64,000 bases of DNA, taken from Sesamum alatum. Taxonomy: Eukaryota; Streptophyta; Magnoliopsida; Lamiales; Pedaliaceae. Under the pieces are notes generated by a model, which saw only the letters and a program-made list of their open reading frames with translations, was not told where the DNA came from and searched no databases. The stretch spans positions 1,550,001-1,614,000 of the forward strand of contig JACGWO010000012.1 in the NCBI GenBank assembly GCA_034509735.1. Reading direction: 5' to 3'. This document shows positions 10,147 to 24,174 of the stretch, in pieces. Both the position numbers and the translations under genes were made by a program. How positions within the stretch are numbered: position 1 is the stretch's first letter; every line of letters starts with the position of its first letter.

Positions 10147-13100
10147 ATGATGGAGTTTGATGAGATGTTTTCATCTCTGAATCGGTTTAGAGCTTCTGCG
10201 AATTCAGTTTTATCTGAGTACGAGCCTCTCGCGCTGGCTCTTGTTCCTATTCTCACGCTTGTTTTTGCGCGGATTGTTCAGTCTGTTCTTCGTGTAGTTT
10301 TCGAGAAAGGGCTGAAATCTGCCGTCTTGGAGTTCTTCATGGACGCCGTCAAGTAACTTCATGCTTGATATTACTCTCTTTATGTATATATATATATATC
10401 TATTGTTGGGCGAATTTGTGGAAATTATTGGCTAATTTCTCATTTCTGTTTGTGGGTTTTATGTTAAAGGTTGGTGCCTGGTGTGCAAAAGTACATCGAT
10501 GCTGAAAAGCAAAAGGTGAGTGTGATTTTTACTTTCTGTTTGGTCAGTATGTAATTTGATTCTTTACTGTATATTTCATGTAATGAGCCTTTATTTTCTT
10601 TTTTGTCTGTAAATGTGTAATGCCCTTTTCTTGAAAATTGAGATAAAATGATTAGGTAGTTGTTGTTGCATCAAATGAACAGCAAGAGGAAGAAACAGAG
10701 CAATTAATGCAACTGGGACAATGATATAATTCAGTAATGTCTCAAATCTTTGATGGGCTAAAATAAGTTTAGTACTTGTATATGGGATTTGACTTACTGT
10801 TGCAAATTATATGGAGTATTATTTGAGTTCCTGACAAGAAATTTTATGTGAAAGATTCGATCTTGAGCTTGAGTTGAGTCCACTTGAGCCTGCATTCTTG
10901 CTTTTAGTTGATTATGAATGTTGTCGAATAAAACATGTATGCATTGTGCTCTCTTTTGCATGGAAGACCTGATTATGAATCAAGCTTTTATAAGTATTAA
11001 TCCGTAATATTTGTTTCCTCATCAATCAAATGTTGGACTCTGCACTGTAAAGGTTGTGGATAAGTTGCAAGGTTCTGGTAAATCGAAAAGAGATGGTTGG
11101 ACGACTGAGTTGCCGAAGGTAGGCTTAGGAGTTGAGGTCATCGATAAAATGAAGGATGAGAAACAAAAAGACGTGGAGTGGCAGGGCAAATGTTCTGGTA
11201 CAGTGTATGTTCTTTTGTTAATGGTATCACAATTGATACTTGTGAACTATGTAAACATTTCTCTTTATGTTGCATTTTTGTCATGCAAGTTTGTTAACGA
11301 AATTTCATGTGTTTTTGTTCAGCTACATTGCGGGAAATGAGCAGGAAGGGCACTTCTCTTTGATTAATGAGGCATGCTCAATGTTAGTGATAAGTCCGCT
11401 TTCTACTTTGTTCTGCTTCGCAATTTCAGTGTCTTGAGTAGCCACGCGATCAAGAAAAGTAACGAATGCTTGAAACATCGTATCCCAAAATATTATATTT
11501 TCCCATTATAGATGTATAATCTGCTTATTGGAAACTATAAATGTGAAAGAATTGTTTTTTTATTTCTTTGTTTGATGGAGACATCTGTCGTATTTTAAGT
11601 GATGGTTTATTCTTATTTTAACTATGGTCTCAAATTCCAGTATGGTAACTGCTATCTTTTCATTTCTACGATCTGTTCCTTATAATGTTTTTGAATCTCC
11701 TTCCAGGTTCGCACATACTAATCCTCTACATCTAGATGTATTCCAGAGTGTCGTAAGATTTGAAGCAGAAGTTGTGGCGATGACAGCTTCACTACTTGGA
11801 AGTAAGGAAAAGGCCTCTGGAGGACAAATTTGTGGAAATATGACATCAGGAGGGACAGAAAGCATATTGTTGGCTGTGAAAACGTCACGGGACTACATGA
11901 AAGTTAAGAAGGGAATAACTAGCCCAGAAATGTTAGTAAAATTTTCATTGTTATGCCATATCCTAATGCGGAAACTGAGATGTTATATAACTGATTCATC
12001 TTTCTGAAAATAGGATTATACCAGTTTCAGCTCATTCAGCATATGACAAGGCTGCACAATACTTTAAAATCAAATTATGGCGTGTTCCTGTGGACCAAGA
12101 TTTTCGAGCTGATGTTAAAGCAATCAAACGACATATTAACAGGAACACCATATTGGTTAGATTTTATCTGATACTTTTTAAGCCACATTTTTCCATCTGG
12201 TTGAGTCGTGTTTGATGCATTCAGTGTGGTTACGCTGGACCATCTTGTAAAACTTCAAAGCCATGCAGTTTAAAAGATTTGCACTTTTTGCCTTTAAAAA
12301 TGTGATTGTTTCTAGCAATTGCAACTTCCTTGATTCTATCACAAAGCTAACTTGATTCAAGTGAGATTTCCAACTTTTGCATTCTTATCGAAGACATTTC
12401 TTTGACTAGTTCTCTTGTCAATGTCTATATTTATCTACCTTAATAACTATTACTTAAAAACTCATCTTATGCAGATTGTTGGATCAGCACCTGGCTTCCC
12501 TCATGGAATTATCGACCCGATTGAGGCACGCAACAGTAGCTCACTGCTTTACCATTCTTGTGCTAGTCTTTTTGCTTGTAGTAAATGCTAATATTGCAAT
12601 TCTCTTTATAGGAGCTTGGTGAGTTGGCTTCTATGTACAAGATTTGTTTGCATGTTGACCTTTGCCTTGGTGGCTTCGTGTTGCCGTTTGCTCGTAAACT
12701 TGGGTACGTTGATCCAAAAATGTACAAAAAATGCATTGTTTCATTATTTTAGAATTTGTGCAAGTGCTTTCATTTATTCCGAATACATAGCTCTAATCTT
12801 AATGTGTTTCTTGTGGCATTGCATTCCTGTGGAGAACTCTTTTATCCGAATAAGCATTCTGATTCTAGCGTTATTGTCATCTTTATTACTCTGGAAGGAA
12901 CTGCAGAGCCAGAAAATACCTCTGTTGTCCACATTAAATAGCTGTATGAGGGAAACCTTGTAATCATTAATTCAGTCAACTAACGGTTTTATCTTCTTCA
13001 TTCTTCCATTGCTGCCTGTTTTAAATGCCACCGTCATTTATGCATTGAACTTTTTCTTAAGTTTCCCTGATTAAATTAAATCTGTATCATTAAACTAGTG

Positions 13101-14596
13101 TCATACAAGGAATCTTGTTGATCGATTCCCCAACTTCCAGAAAAGCTCTATCACCTCTCTATTTTCTATTTTGTCGAAGTTGTTAATGATCGTTGGCCCG
13201 TGTCTCCTAGGTATCCTGTACCGCCATTCGATTTTTCGGTTCAGGGTGTAACCTCTATGTCTGTGGATGTCCACAAATACGGGCTCGCTCCGAAAGGAAC
13301 AAGTGTGGTTTTGTATAGGGATCATGAGATACGCAAGGTAAAATAGCAATAGTATGGTTTTGTTGGGAGGGTATTACTTATAGTGGCTGCTTCGTTCTTT
13401 CTAATCTATATACTCCACCCCCCCCCCCCCCATCCCCGCCAAAACAAATAGTAATATAATTTTGGTATTTTTGTTGGTTCTCCCGGTGATGGATCGCTTG
13501 GCAATTTGGATTTCTTATACAGCATCAATTTGTTGCCGGTGAGTTACTGCTCCCATCTAAATTGTTCACGCCTGCTAACCTTTAAAGCATGTAATTCACA
13601 GTGATTTCTGCATCCACATTATTATATAGCAACCCTTTACCATCGTTTGCTTTGTTAGACACATGTATCCTTCTGTTCTCACAATATATTTGTTCACTTT
13701 CCTTCTGTTAATAATTCAGTCACTGAATGGACTGGTGGGCTTTATATATCTCCGACAATTGCTGGAAGCAGACCGGGCGGTCTCATTGCTGGGGCTTGGG
13801 CAGCAATGATGTCTCTTGGGCTAGAAGGTGACGACTTTCACCCCACAAACGTTTATTTATATGTACAGAGTCAAATGTTTGGCTTATGGCCTAATTTTGT
13901 CGATATTCAATGAATAGGTTACCTGGAGAACACACGGAAGATCATGGAAGCTTCGAAGAGAATAGAGAAGGGGTAGATATCGTCATTTACTCTTATGAAA
14001 AATGTTTATATTGTGTTCTGTTTTAGGCCTATAGTATTTCGTTATGTCTTTTACTGTAGAGTCCGTCAGATTCCGGAGCTGTTCATCATTGGAAGGCCTG
14101 ATATGACGATTGTGGCTTTTGGATCCGACGTTGTCGACATATTTGAAGTAAATGATGTAATGTCGTCAAAAGGCTGGCATTTGAACGCATTGCAGAGGCC
14201 TAACAGGTAATGATCGCCAACAAGGATTTATCTGAAAAACACGATTGTGACAATCTGTGATCATGGTTTAATTACGTTTTACTTCTCAGCATACACATCT
14301 GTGTGACGCTTCAACATGTAGCTGTTACCGACGATTTCCTCAAGGATCTGCAAGACTCTGTGCGAACCGTAAGTGCATTATCATCTTTGTATTCGCTGAG
14401 CGAGTGGCGTTAATAACACCGTATTCATTCCATTCTAATCTTCACTGTGAGTAACGATCTTTTTTCTCGTCAGGTTAAAGCAAATCCAGGTCCAATCAAT
14501 GGAGGGCTTGCTCCAATATATGGTGCTGCTGGAAAAATGCCAGATAGAGCTATGGTTCAAGATTTGTTGGTTGATTTCATGGATAGCTCATGCTAG
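10147..14596 (+). CDS. DPL1: Sphingosine-1-phosphate lyase, 15 coding exons
   Basis: This PLP enzyme of the ER membrane cleaves long-chain base 1-phosphates to a fatty aldehyde and phosphoethanolamine, the exit step of sphingolipid breakdown. Exons read from the sequence: 10147-10352, 10470-10515, 11053-11204, 11323-11382, 11707-11931, 12014-12155, 12475-12525, 12612-12703, 13211-13337, 13523-13538, 13720-13827, 13918-13972, 14060-14206, 14290-14368, 14474-14596. They join in frame to 542 residues, the usual plant length. A membrane segment lies near residues 26-48. The [15 protein letters not shown] block and [13 protein letters not shown] (PLP lysine about residue 347) mark the fold-type I active site; [15 protein letters not shown] is near the C-terminus. 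The seventh intron starts GC rather than GT, and exon 10 is only 16 nt. No coding damage was seen. The start was chosen because YEPL falls about 25 residues in, as in relatives. Confidence 0.95.
13413..13430. repeat. Poly(C) tract inside a DPL1 intron
   Basis: An uninterrupted C run of about 14 bases follows CTCCAC within the intron between exons 9 and 10. It is a simple repeat, likely length-polymorphic. Confidence 0.8.
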
Positions 14597-17104
14597 TGCC
14601 AATCCTTCATGCATTTATTTATGTATTTTCACCTTTCTTTTTCCCTTTGTGATGGTTGATATTTTCAATTTGTTGGATAATTCTCAATTGTTATACATAA
14701 TGTTGATGTAACATTTGTTGAAATTGGCACTTGTTGAAAAGACTATGTACCTCTCTTCTCCATGTGGTTGTGCTCTCCATGTGGTTGTGCTCTGTTTTCT
14801 TATGGGCAGTGAAACACATATGTTACAAAGGCTCATAATAAAGTATGAATAATACATCTATATATATATATATATATAAACGATGGTTGATCAAATTGGT
14901 TTAATTTTGCCCAAATACCTTTTGTATGGTGTTTTTAATTTTTTTAATTATCAAGAAAACTTATTTTTTAATTAAATAATAATTAATAAAAGAATTTATA
15001 AATAAAAATATTTTGTTATTATCCTAAAATAAGGCAAGAATTAATAGTTGAAAATGAAAATTTGATGAATGAATTTTTTGAATTTAAGAATATTTTAAGT
15101 TTTCGAAATATAATTATAAGGGGATTGTAGTAATTTCTTAATTTCTTAATTTGAATTTAGCTCATTCTTTTGATAAATGAGATCTTATTGTGCTTCGCTT
15201 TTCTAAAACGAAAAAAAAAGTAAAAATTTACATATTAGTAAAGTTATTACATTTAAACTTTTTAATTCACTTCATGCCAAACATGAACTATATAATAATT
15301 AATTAATTAGTTTTCATGGAGATAAAGTTTCATATTTTATCCTTCAAAAGTCACAATGAGATATACGCTGTTTATACTTTATAGTGTTATATTGCTTTCA
15401 AAAATCCCAAGAAATGAATAGGGAGTAGTATGGTTTGCAAATTGCTCGAAGACTATAGCATATTAATACGGTCCGTTTGTTAATTCTACTTTTGTTAAAA
15501 CTTAGTAGTTATAATTGCCTGCTTATATATTTCAATTTATTTTGTATTGTAAATTTTTGCATGTTTTATGTTTTATGATTATAGTTTTTTTTTCTCTTGC
15601 TATCCCTTTTTATTAATGTATTCAGTCTTCTAGAAAAATATATGATAGATATTTGTTGTTTAACTGTTGATTTATTTTTGTTCAACTCATTCTTTTGTTT
15701 TCACATTATTCTTTCATCTTTTAGGATTTCTTTGTGCCGATGAAAGTGCTTTATTCTCAGGGTCGGTGATAATGTTGCTATATTTATGATTTAATTGAAT
15801 TTAGTCATTTTATGTTTATTTATTCTTATTTTATTTTATCATTCATGATAATTAATTTACTCCTTATCTTTTTCGTTCAATATGATGAAATGATGTTGGA
15901 ATTTTGAAATTAATTTTTCTTTTTATCTTCAATCTTTTTATTTTTGCCATTTTAGTTATATTTCTTATAACTCATTAAAAGTGAGTTTCTATTTTTTCTT
16001 TATATTTTTTTAATATGGAAAACCATTTAGATTTATGTATTTTAATAGGATTTTTCATGGAAGATGAACTATATAATAAAAAAAATATATTTAACCAATT
16101 CTTTATTTTTTATATTTTTGTATAAGGTTGAATGTAAGTAAAAAGTATATATATATATATATTTAATAGAATATCATAACTATTTGAAAATAATCCTCAT
16201 ATAATACAAATTTTTAGTAAGTAAAAAATATATTATATATGTAGGAAAATATTTTTGTTAATAATAATCAAAATAGATTAAAAATTCAAAAACTACTATT
16301 TTTTACCTATTAAAAAATAAAAATTTTATTTTACGTAAAAGATTTTTATAGTATAGTAAATTATAAAAAATATTATTTAATAGAAAAAATATATATAGCC
16401 GTGCATAGTACGGGGTCTACGCTAGTACTTAATATAGGATTTTGTTATGAGCTTGTCATATATATATGATATGATTAGGGATGACAATACGGCGGTGTGG
16501 GGCGAGTTTGTCAAAATTCGAGATTTGATAGATTAAGATTTTTTTAAATTGGGACGAGTTTGTCAAAATTCAAAATTCGAGGCCTAATAGACTAAGATTT
16601 TTTCGAATCTAGAACTCAATTCACGCTAGGTCTAAGCTTGCTAAACGCCGTTAAAATGAAATGTATTTTTTAAGTTATAATATCTTAACTTTTTGAATAT
16701 ACGACAAAAATATTACTGAAATATTATTATCTTTATATAAGTGCATATGTTTATATTTTAAACTCAAGATATTTAAAAATTTCAAAATATATGTTACATA
16801 TGTATATACTAAAGCTTCAAATTATTTTCAATTATTATTTTAATTTATAAAATTATATATTATATATATGTAAGTATACATAAAATATACTGACTTTTTT
16901 CATGTATGTATAAATATATTTCATATATATATAAAAAAAATTTAAAGAATTGAGTCCAGGTCCAAAACATCAAGACCTGGGACACGTCCCGAGATCCAAA
17001 TATGGCTTGGAACCTGCTCCAAATTGATCCGGACCCACTCACATTCCTAACTATGATTCACTGACAAACACAATAAGAGACGACACCAACACTATTATAG
17101 TATA
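14597..17104. other. DPL1 3' region and AT-rich intergenic DNA
   Basis: The first about 250 bases should hold the lyase 3' UTR; a short duplicated phrase, CTCTCCATGTGGTTGTG, appears twice near 14755-14790, and AATAAA occurs at about 14837. Beyond is very AT-rich sequence with TA dinucleotide runs (about 14860-14878 and 16147-16161). A Helitron 3' terminus at 16390-16425 is the only element I recognise. No other gene is visible. Confidence 0.55.
16390..16425 (+). mobile_element. Helitron 3' terminus
   Basis: GCCGTGCATAGTACGGGG followed by TCTACGCTAG and then T matches the hairpin-plus-CTAG^T form of Helitron 3' ends. It resembles, in reverse, the one at 52176. The 5' end lies somewhere in the AT-rich DNA to the left and could not be fixed. 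Confidence 0.55.
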
Positions 17105-17345
17105 TCTATATTAATATATAAAGAAAACACCGTTTTCACTCACAAAAGACGGTTACTTACACCACGCCATCAAATTTTTATTATGCCAATAATACCCCTA
17201 AATTAGTTTCTTTTCTTTCTTTATTTCTTTATCTCTCTTCTTTTTTTCTTTTTTTCTTTTTTTTTTTAAAGTGTGTTATAATATATTTTAAAGCATGAAA
17301 TATATTTATTATGTGCACACAAGGACGGCGTGCCAAGCCGACTAG
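17105..17345 (+). mobile_element. Non-autonomous Helitron, 241 bp
   Basis: It begins TCTATATTAATATATAAAG after an A and ends GCCAAGCCGACTAG before a T. Inside are ACTCACAAAAGACGGTTAC near the 5' end and an ACAAGGACGGCGTGCC hairpin near the 3' end. It is a clear sibling of 9349-9590 and of the inverted copies at 51.6-52.2 kb. Confidence 0.85.
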
Positions 17346-17599
17346 TGTATATATATATACATTTTTATATATATATCTTTTATCAAATTTAATACTTGAG
17401 TTAAATAGTTAATCTAAATCATCAATATATCAAATGCTCCCACATGCCAAGTTCAAACGTTCCAAACAATTATATTGTATCTCGCAGAATGATAAGATAA
17501 AAGACCAATCGAATTACAACACCTGGAATATTATCTCTATGTAATCAAAACAAAAAATTGATATTATTTATTTGATTGTATATGTTCACACAAAATTTC

Positions 17600-18320
17600 G
17601 TGTGTGCAAAAATAATTACGAGACAGGAAAAATATGGACAAATAATTTTATTGATTTAAAATGAAGAGTAGATACAATCTCTGTAGTGAATGTAACCCAC
17701 TGATTCTTCTCTTCGAATGTCGATCCAAGGGCTTGAAGCTTGTTTTTGGATGTGGATGTGTAATTTCCTCTGGATTTGTGGAGCAAATTACGTGTCACCT
17801 TGAAATTTGGTATCAAGGCTTGATGAATTTGATGCCAAAGAAGACGTGAAACCTTCATGGTTGTGGATCTTCGTCGTGGCAGAGAACTTTTGAACTTGGG
17901 TCCCTTTGGATTTCCTGTGTTGTATGGAGCGACTTCTTTTCTTGTGTTGTCACCAATACTCTTTTTTGAATCCCCTGACTTGAATGGTGGAGGGACTTAT
18001 TTATAGGCATGAGTAGGGCTACAATAGCTTGGGCTCATGTCTGTTGGGCTTGATCACCGTGGCTTTGACATGGACTAGTTTTCTGATGGACTGTATTTTA
18101 AACATGTATCTAGCCCAATTTAGCTAACCCAAAATAATAAATTTATACTTATTTTGGATTGACCTATAAAAATACATAAGACCCAAATTTAATAGGGGCT
18201 TATGAATTTAATTTATTACGACAAGCCCAAATTTATTATGGACTTTTATTTTGAAATCCAATTATTAATCAATTTATTTGGATTTCAATTGATAATTTAT
18301 TTTAAAATATTTCTACGTGC
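17600..18320 (-). repeat. Possible solo LTR
   Basis: On the - strand this stretch has a TATA-box-like GCCTATAAATAAGTCCC at about 17990-18008, followed by a leader-like region and then AT-rich sequence, the usual arrangement of an LTR. No second LTR or internal region is present. The ends and target duplication were not found, so the call is tentative; a decayed gene promoter is the alternative. Confidence 0.3.
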
Positions 18321-18880
18321 ACAATATATATTGAAGAGATACTATTAAAAATGTTTAAGCTGATCAAAACTCTCCCCGTCAAACACTTACATAAAAATAT
18401 CATGTGATTTCATATCAAAGGGAGAGAAGAAGTATGTAACAAAAAGGGAGAAAATTCAAAGTACTTTTCACAAGTATTCCAAGTTCCAAATATCCAAGAC
18501 CTAGTTTTCAAACTTGTAAGTCAACTGCACAAGTCTATCAATTTTCAGTGGAGAATATACATTTTTCAGTTTTTATAAAAAAATTTATGTATAAAAACAT
18601 ATATGGATTAGTTAATGAAAATATATTTTATATTAAATTATATTGTCAAATCAATAAATTTTTAATAAAATACGTATAAATAAATATATTTTTACTTTAA
18701 TTACTGTTTCAAACACTATAAACTAGAAATTAAAACACAAAGAAACATGCTTGACTGCACAAGTCTTGCATATACAAAATCCTCAAATCCAAAGGATAAC
18801 TGATCAAGTAGAAAAATCAATCAGAAGACGTCTTTTTTCGTGATTCATTTTTTTTTTAACAAAATCGGAAAGTATTTTAT

Positions 18881-21800
18881 TTATTCAAGCAAGTCAAGAT
18901 AGATTACACAAGGAGACGTTATAAAACGTTTACATAGAAAAACCCTATCTTTATCCTTTTCCACCATCTCTGCCAAAGAAACCGTGGGAGACCCAAAAAC
19001 ATGCTTTGGAGATTTCATGGATGCTGCCTTGCGCGCCAAAAGATCTGCACAACCATTAGATTCCTGGTAGAAAAAGGAGGCCGAGATCGCCTCGAATTTA
19101 TTGGTGAGTTCCCTGATATCCCTGAGCAAAGGGATTAAGTCTGTTGGTATTTGGGCGTTCCTGCGAAGAAGATGGAGTAAGGCTTTAGAATCAGTTTCCA
19201 CCATAACTTTTCTAATGTTTTGTTTTATCAACAGATCTAAACCCGTCCTTAATGCCCAAACTTCCGCCATTGTATTAGTATTGAAGCCCACATACTCCGA
19301 GAAAGCCAAAACAATGGAGTTTCGCAGGATTCCTCCACACGCTGCCGGACCGGGATTTCCTAAGGACGATCCATCGATATTCAATTTATACCATGAGGAA
19401 GGAGGAGGATCCCATCTGCAGATTACAGATATCACATTTTTAGAGGTACGCGAATTTGAGAAACTATCCCTAGCTAGCAGATTTGTTGTTTTCCAAATAT
19501 TACTGATGTTAATAGTTATATTCCTGAATATAAATGCATTCATGTTCTGCCAAATGAGCCATAAAGTGTAAAGTAGAAGTGATTGTTTGTATGGGTTATG
19601 TCTCATCAGATGCAGAATAATCAGAATATTAGTGGATTGCAAAAGTTTAATTTCAGGAAGTAGATGAACGGAAAATATAGAGAAGAATTTACAATTTAGA
19701 AACGTATGAGCAATGTCTTCGTTTTCTTCTTTACATAGGTTGCATACTGGGGATTGTATACGCCTTCTTAAAAATAAAAACTCTGCAGTAGGAATACTAT
19801 GGTGACTAATTAACCATGTAAAAAATTTAACTTTCGGCAGAGTTTTAACTTTCCAAAGGGTTAACCAAGGCAAGGAAGGTTTTGATATTCTAAAATCTTT
19901 CCAATACAACCATTCATAAGCACTTTTAAGAGTAAAAATACCTGTTTTATCCCAGTTCCACATAATAGTATCTTTATGTTTTATCATAGGAATTGGTGTA
20001 GACAATATTTTCTGAATGAAACATTTAGGGATATAATTTTCAATATAACTGAGATCCTAATACGAACCTTCCTTTATAATAGAACTAACCTTTAATTCCT
20101 ATAATTCATTTGGTAAATTATGAATTTGTGAATACAAAGTTGTATTACCACACCAAATATCATGCCAAACTTTGATATTATTCCCATCTCCCACAATCCA
20201 TTTAACCGATTTCTTGATAAGGGGTATTGTCTTACATATATGTTTCCAGATATAACTATGATGTGGTTTTGCCTCTAAAAGCAAGAAATTTGTATTATTC
20301 ATATATTTATCTCTTAATAGATTCATGCATAGTGAAGACTCCTGATTATATAAACGCCACCCTAACTTCATTAAACATGCCACATTAAGAGTTGACAAGT
20401 TTCTAAAACCTAAACCTCCTTCCCTCTTATGTCTACAACAAATATCCCAACTAACCAAACTCTGTTTCCTCTGTCCTTGTTCTGAATTCCATAAAATCTT
20501 TTGCTTAACTGATTGATCTTTTGAATAATCCCTTCTGGAATTTTAAAGACATTCATAGGTATAGTATTCAACACATGGCGTACTAATAAATTTCTACCAG
20601 CATAGGATAAAAAATGATTATATCGGGTATTGATTCGATGCTCAATTTTATCTATAATCGCAAAAAATTCTTCTTTCTTCATTCTCCCCATATCATAAGG
20701 TAGTCCCAAGTATTTATCTTGCCCCGAGCTATATTGTATCCCCATAGCATCCGATATCCCCCTCTTTAAATCTGATGGACTATTAGGCGATAAAATAAAT
20801 TTTGATTTCTGCCAACATACAGTTTGTCCTGAAAAAGTGGAAAAATTATCTAAAACATCTTTAATGTAAGCAATAGATTTATGATTAGCTTTTGAAAACA
20901 TCAAGCAATCATCCGCATAGCATAAAATAGGGAGGGGCGATCCTTTCCTACATGGAAGCATAGCATCAAATAACTTTAAATTACAATCCCCAATCATTTT
21001 TTGTATAAGAGGTTCAAGGCGAAGTATAAAGATGTAGGGGGAAAGTGGATCTCCATGATGTATACCCCTATTAGGAATCCACCTCTCTGAATGATGACCA
21101 TTAACTCTAATATAAAAAGAAACCGCTGTGACACAGGTCATAATCCAACTAATAAAATCCTGAGGAAAGTCATACATATTCAAGCAGAACTTAATATATT
21201 TCCAATCCAATTCATCATACGCTTTTCTAGGTCCAATTTGAGGGCCATAAAATATTGATTTCCTTTCTTCTTTTTTCGCATTGAATGTAACATTTCATGT
21301 GCCATTCTAATATTATCAGCAATAGACCTTTGAGGAACAAAAGCATTTTGGTATGGAGAAATCAACAAATTCATTAACGGTTTCAGTCTACCCACCAAAA
21401 TATTTGAAATAATCTTATAAATCGTGTTACAAAGGCTAATCGGTCTGAATTGATTAACTTCATTAGCTGAAGGTCTTTTTGGAATCATAATAATTTCTGT
21501 AAGATTAAACTTATTTGGAAGACAACCTTTATGAAAGAAATTATTCACCACTTCTACTATTTGAGTTTTAACAATATCCCAATATTTAAGGAAAAAGAAA
21601 GAATTTAATCCATCGGGACCTGGTGATTTGGTAGGGCCTATCCTTTGAAGAGCAGCATAAATCTCCGAATATGTAACAGGCTTAATTAGAGAATCCTTAT
21701 CCAACTGGGATATCCTATTAACAGGGCTGTTAAAAAATGAAAAAGCTTCATTTTTCGAATGGAAATTAGACGTTTGAGTGCCAATATTCTTGAAATGATG

Positions 21801-22997
21801 CAAAAACAGTTGACTAATGCCATCATTATCTAGAATCCATTCGTTATCATTACCTTTAACCCCTTGAATAAAATTCACTCGTCTTTTATTAGTAGCCCGT
21901 GCATGATAGTATGATGTATTCTGGTCCCCGAATTTAAACCAGTGAGCTTTGGATCTTTGTTCCCAATATGCATTTTTCTGTAAAATCAAGTTTTTAAGAA
22001 GAGCCGTAATCTGTTTTTCTTTTTCAAAATTGTTTAGAGTATGTAACGTGCAATGTAATTTAGTCTGTTCTAGTTCCTTGTATAAATCGTTAATCCATTT
22101 GTCAACATTTCCAAGCACATTCTTCTTCCAATATAATGATTTAGCAGCCAATATTTTACAGTTTCTCATATACCCTGTGTCCACTGCATGTCTATCTAGA
22201 TATCTCCAAGCATGTTTAACAACATTAATATAATCCTCATGAAAGGACCATGCATTCTCAAAACGGAAGTGTTTAGGAGGTGGTCGGGCAGATGGTTTAG
22301 GTTCTAAAAGAATGGGTGAGTGATCCGAAAATGGGGAGTTTAGATGTGTAATAGTAGCTAAAGGAAAAAGATTATTCCATATAATATTAGCAAAACATCT
22401 ATCAAGACGCTCACAAATAAAAGATCTACCATATCTCTTATTACTCCACGTAAGAGGGTGTCCTCTATATCCTAAATCTTGCAGTTTCCAATCCATCATC
22501 CATTGACGAAATAAATCAGCTTTAGTGTGTAGGAAATTTCCTCCAATCTTTTCATGGGGATGTAAAATATTATTAAAATCCCCCAAAACACACCAAGGTC
22601 TAAATGGATTAGCATTAAAATAAGAGTGAATTGTATTCTAAACCTGTGGTTGCAAATGGGCTTGCGGGTAATTATAAACGGCCGTCATCAGAAAAGGCTG
22701 GTTGAGAAATGGAAACTCCACCTCCACATGTACAGAACGATCAGTTTGGTATATCTGATGAATTGAGACCTCCGCTGCATTCCATAAAACCCAGATGCCA
22801 CCTGCCAAACTAGAAGAAGGAGCAACAACAGAAGCAGTAAAAGGCAGTTTATGGATGATTGCTGGTGCACGATCACCCTGGACCCTGGTGTCCATTACAA
22901 TAAAAATATTAGGCCGATATCGATAAATTAAATTAGACGCAGCCACCACAAATTCAGGTCGCACTGCTCCCCTACAGTTCCAGGTGAGAATCTTCAT
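18881..22997 (-). pseudogene. LINE ORF2: endonuclease-reverse transcriptase-RNase H, broken
   Basis: ORF2 begins at the Met of MKILTWNCRGAVRPEF (22997), the start of an APE-type endonuclease that continues through GDFNNILHPHEK and SDHSPILLEP. The reverse transcriptase follows, with KSPGPDGLNSFFF, FRPISLCNTIYKI and the catalytic YADDCLMFSKA near 20920. A zf-RVT region (about 19700-20100) and an RNase H domain (LNIDGSSLGNPGPAACGG, about 19330-19400) end the protein. Breaks: a TGG-to-TAG stop at 22638-22640, a one-base frameshift near 21230 in an A run, another frameshift near 20430, and two stops at about 20097 and 20055. Copy 2 keeps the sense codon at several of these stops. Confidence 0.88.
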
Positions 22998-24174
22998 GTA
23001 TGGAAAAGTTTGAGTTGTTATCTGGGCTGCAGGACCAAAATGATTTTGCTCCAGAGGATTCAAATATGCGTTTCCCATCAGACTGTTCTGAACCAAGGGG
23101 AGGTGGTCTCTTCCGAGAGGATGAAGGTACAACTTGTATTGTGTCTCGAGCTGTCTCAGTACTCCTTTTTGTTCGACTTCGACCTCTATTACTAATTTGT
23201 TAGCAAATGGTGGCCCGGGGAATAGGTGAGGGGTCGTATGGTATGGTTGGACAACAAAATAGTTTGGCCCAAGAGGTATTAGGTGATTTCGGATACAAGG
23301 CTGAGATATTATTGGGTTGGGGTGGATATGATCGATTATGTTCGGCAGTGGTTGATCGTGCACTGGACTTGAATTGAAAGAATTCTGTGGGAATACCGGT
23401 GAAAGTCTTCGTGAGAAAGGACGGGTTGGTAGGAGAAATTGGGCCATCCTCATGGGAGATGATGGACCCGATGCTGGGGAGTTGGAGGAGATTGTTCCTT
23501 CTGGGCCCATGCCGAGCTGATGAAGTTGTTCTTGCAAGTGGCGGGCCATATCCATGAGTAAAAGTTCTCGATGCAATAGACAGAATTGTGGTTTCGAAAG
23601 AAGCAAGTGACTCCCTATTTAAACTGGGTAAAAACTTGAAATTATCATTGTGGTGAAATCTGTGGTCAGTTGATGGTAAAACAGATGTATTGACAACACA
23701 ACAGGTAGTTTGCGCCACTTGTCCATTCTCTTCTTCCACGTGTGCCACTATTTCATGTACTGTAATTTGCTGATTTGTATCCTGTGTTGACAGGTGTTCT
23801 CCATCAATTCCAGTGGAATTAAGAGGAGTGCCCACTGGAAAGGATTTATCGGATGAATGCTGTTGAATCAAGTTGGTGTTTAAACTAGTAGTTTGCTCAT
23901 TAATGTGAGTACCTGTAAGGATATAATAGACTTACCTGTCTCCTGATGGCCCACTTTTGCTGAGCTGGATATTTGAAGTCCACCTAGACTCTCCTGACTA
24001 TCGTCCTGATTACTGCAGATCTGGGAATCTGATATTGGATGTTGAGGAGAGGGATCAATGTCATGCATAATGGTTTGAGATTCGTGGGAAGTCCCTCCGA
24101 TATCATCCTCTGTCTCCATCCCCACACTTTCCGGCTCCGGATACTTATCCAGAATAGAGAAGGAATTATTTTCA

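Noticed and set aside
12616..12963. + strand frame of 115 residues within the DPL1 locus
   Set aside because: It is an out-of-frame reading through exon 8 and the following intron.
19101..19571. + strand frame of 156 residues (and its twin at 53584-54060)
   Set aside because: It is the antisense shadow of the LINE RNase H region, which has recognisable motifs on the - strand.
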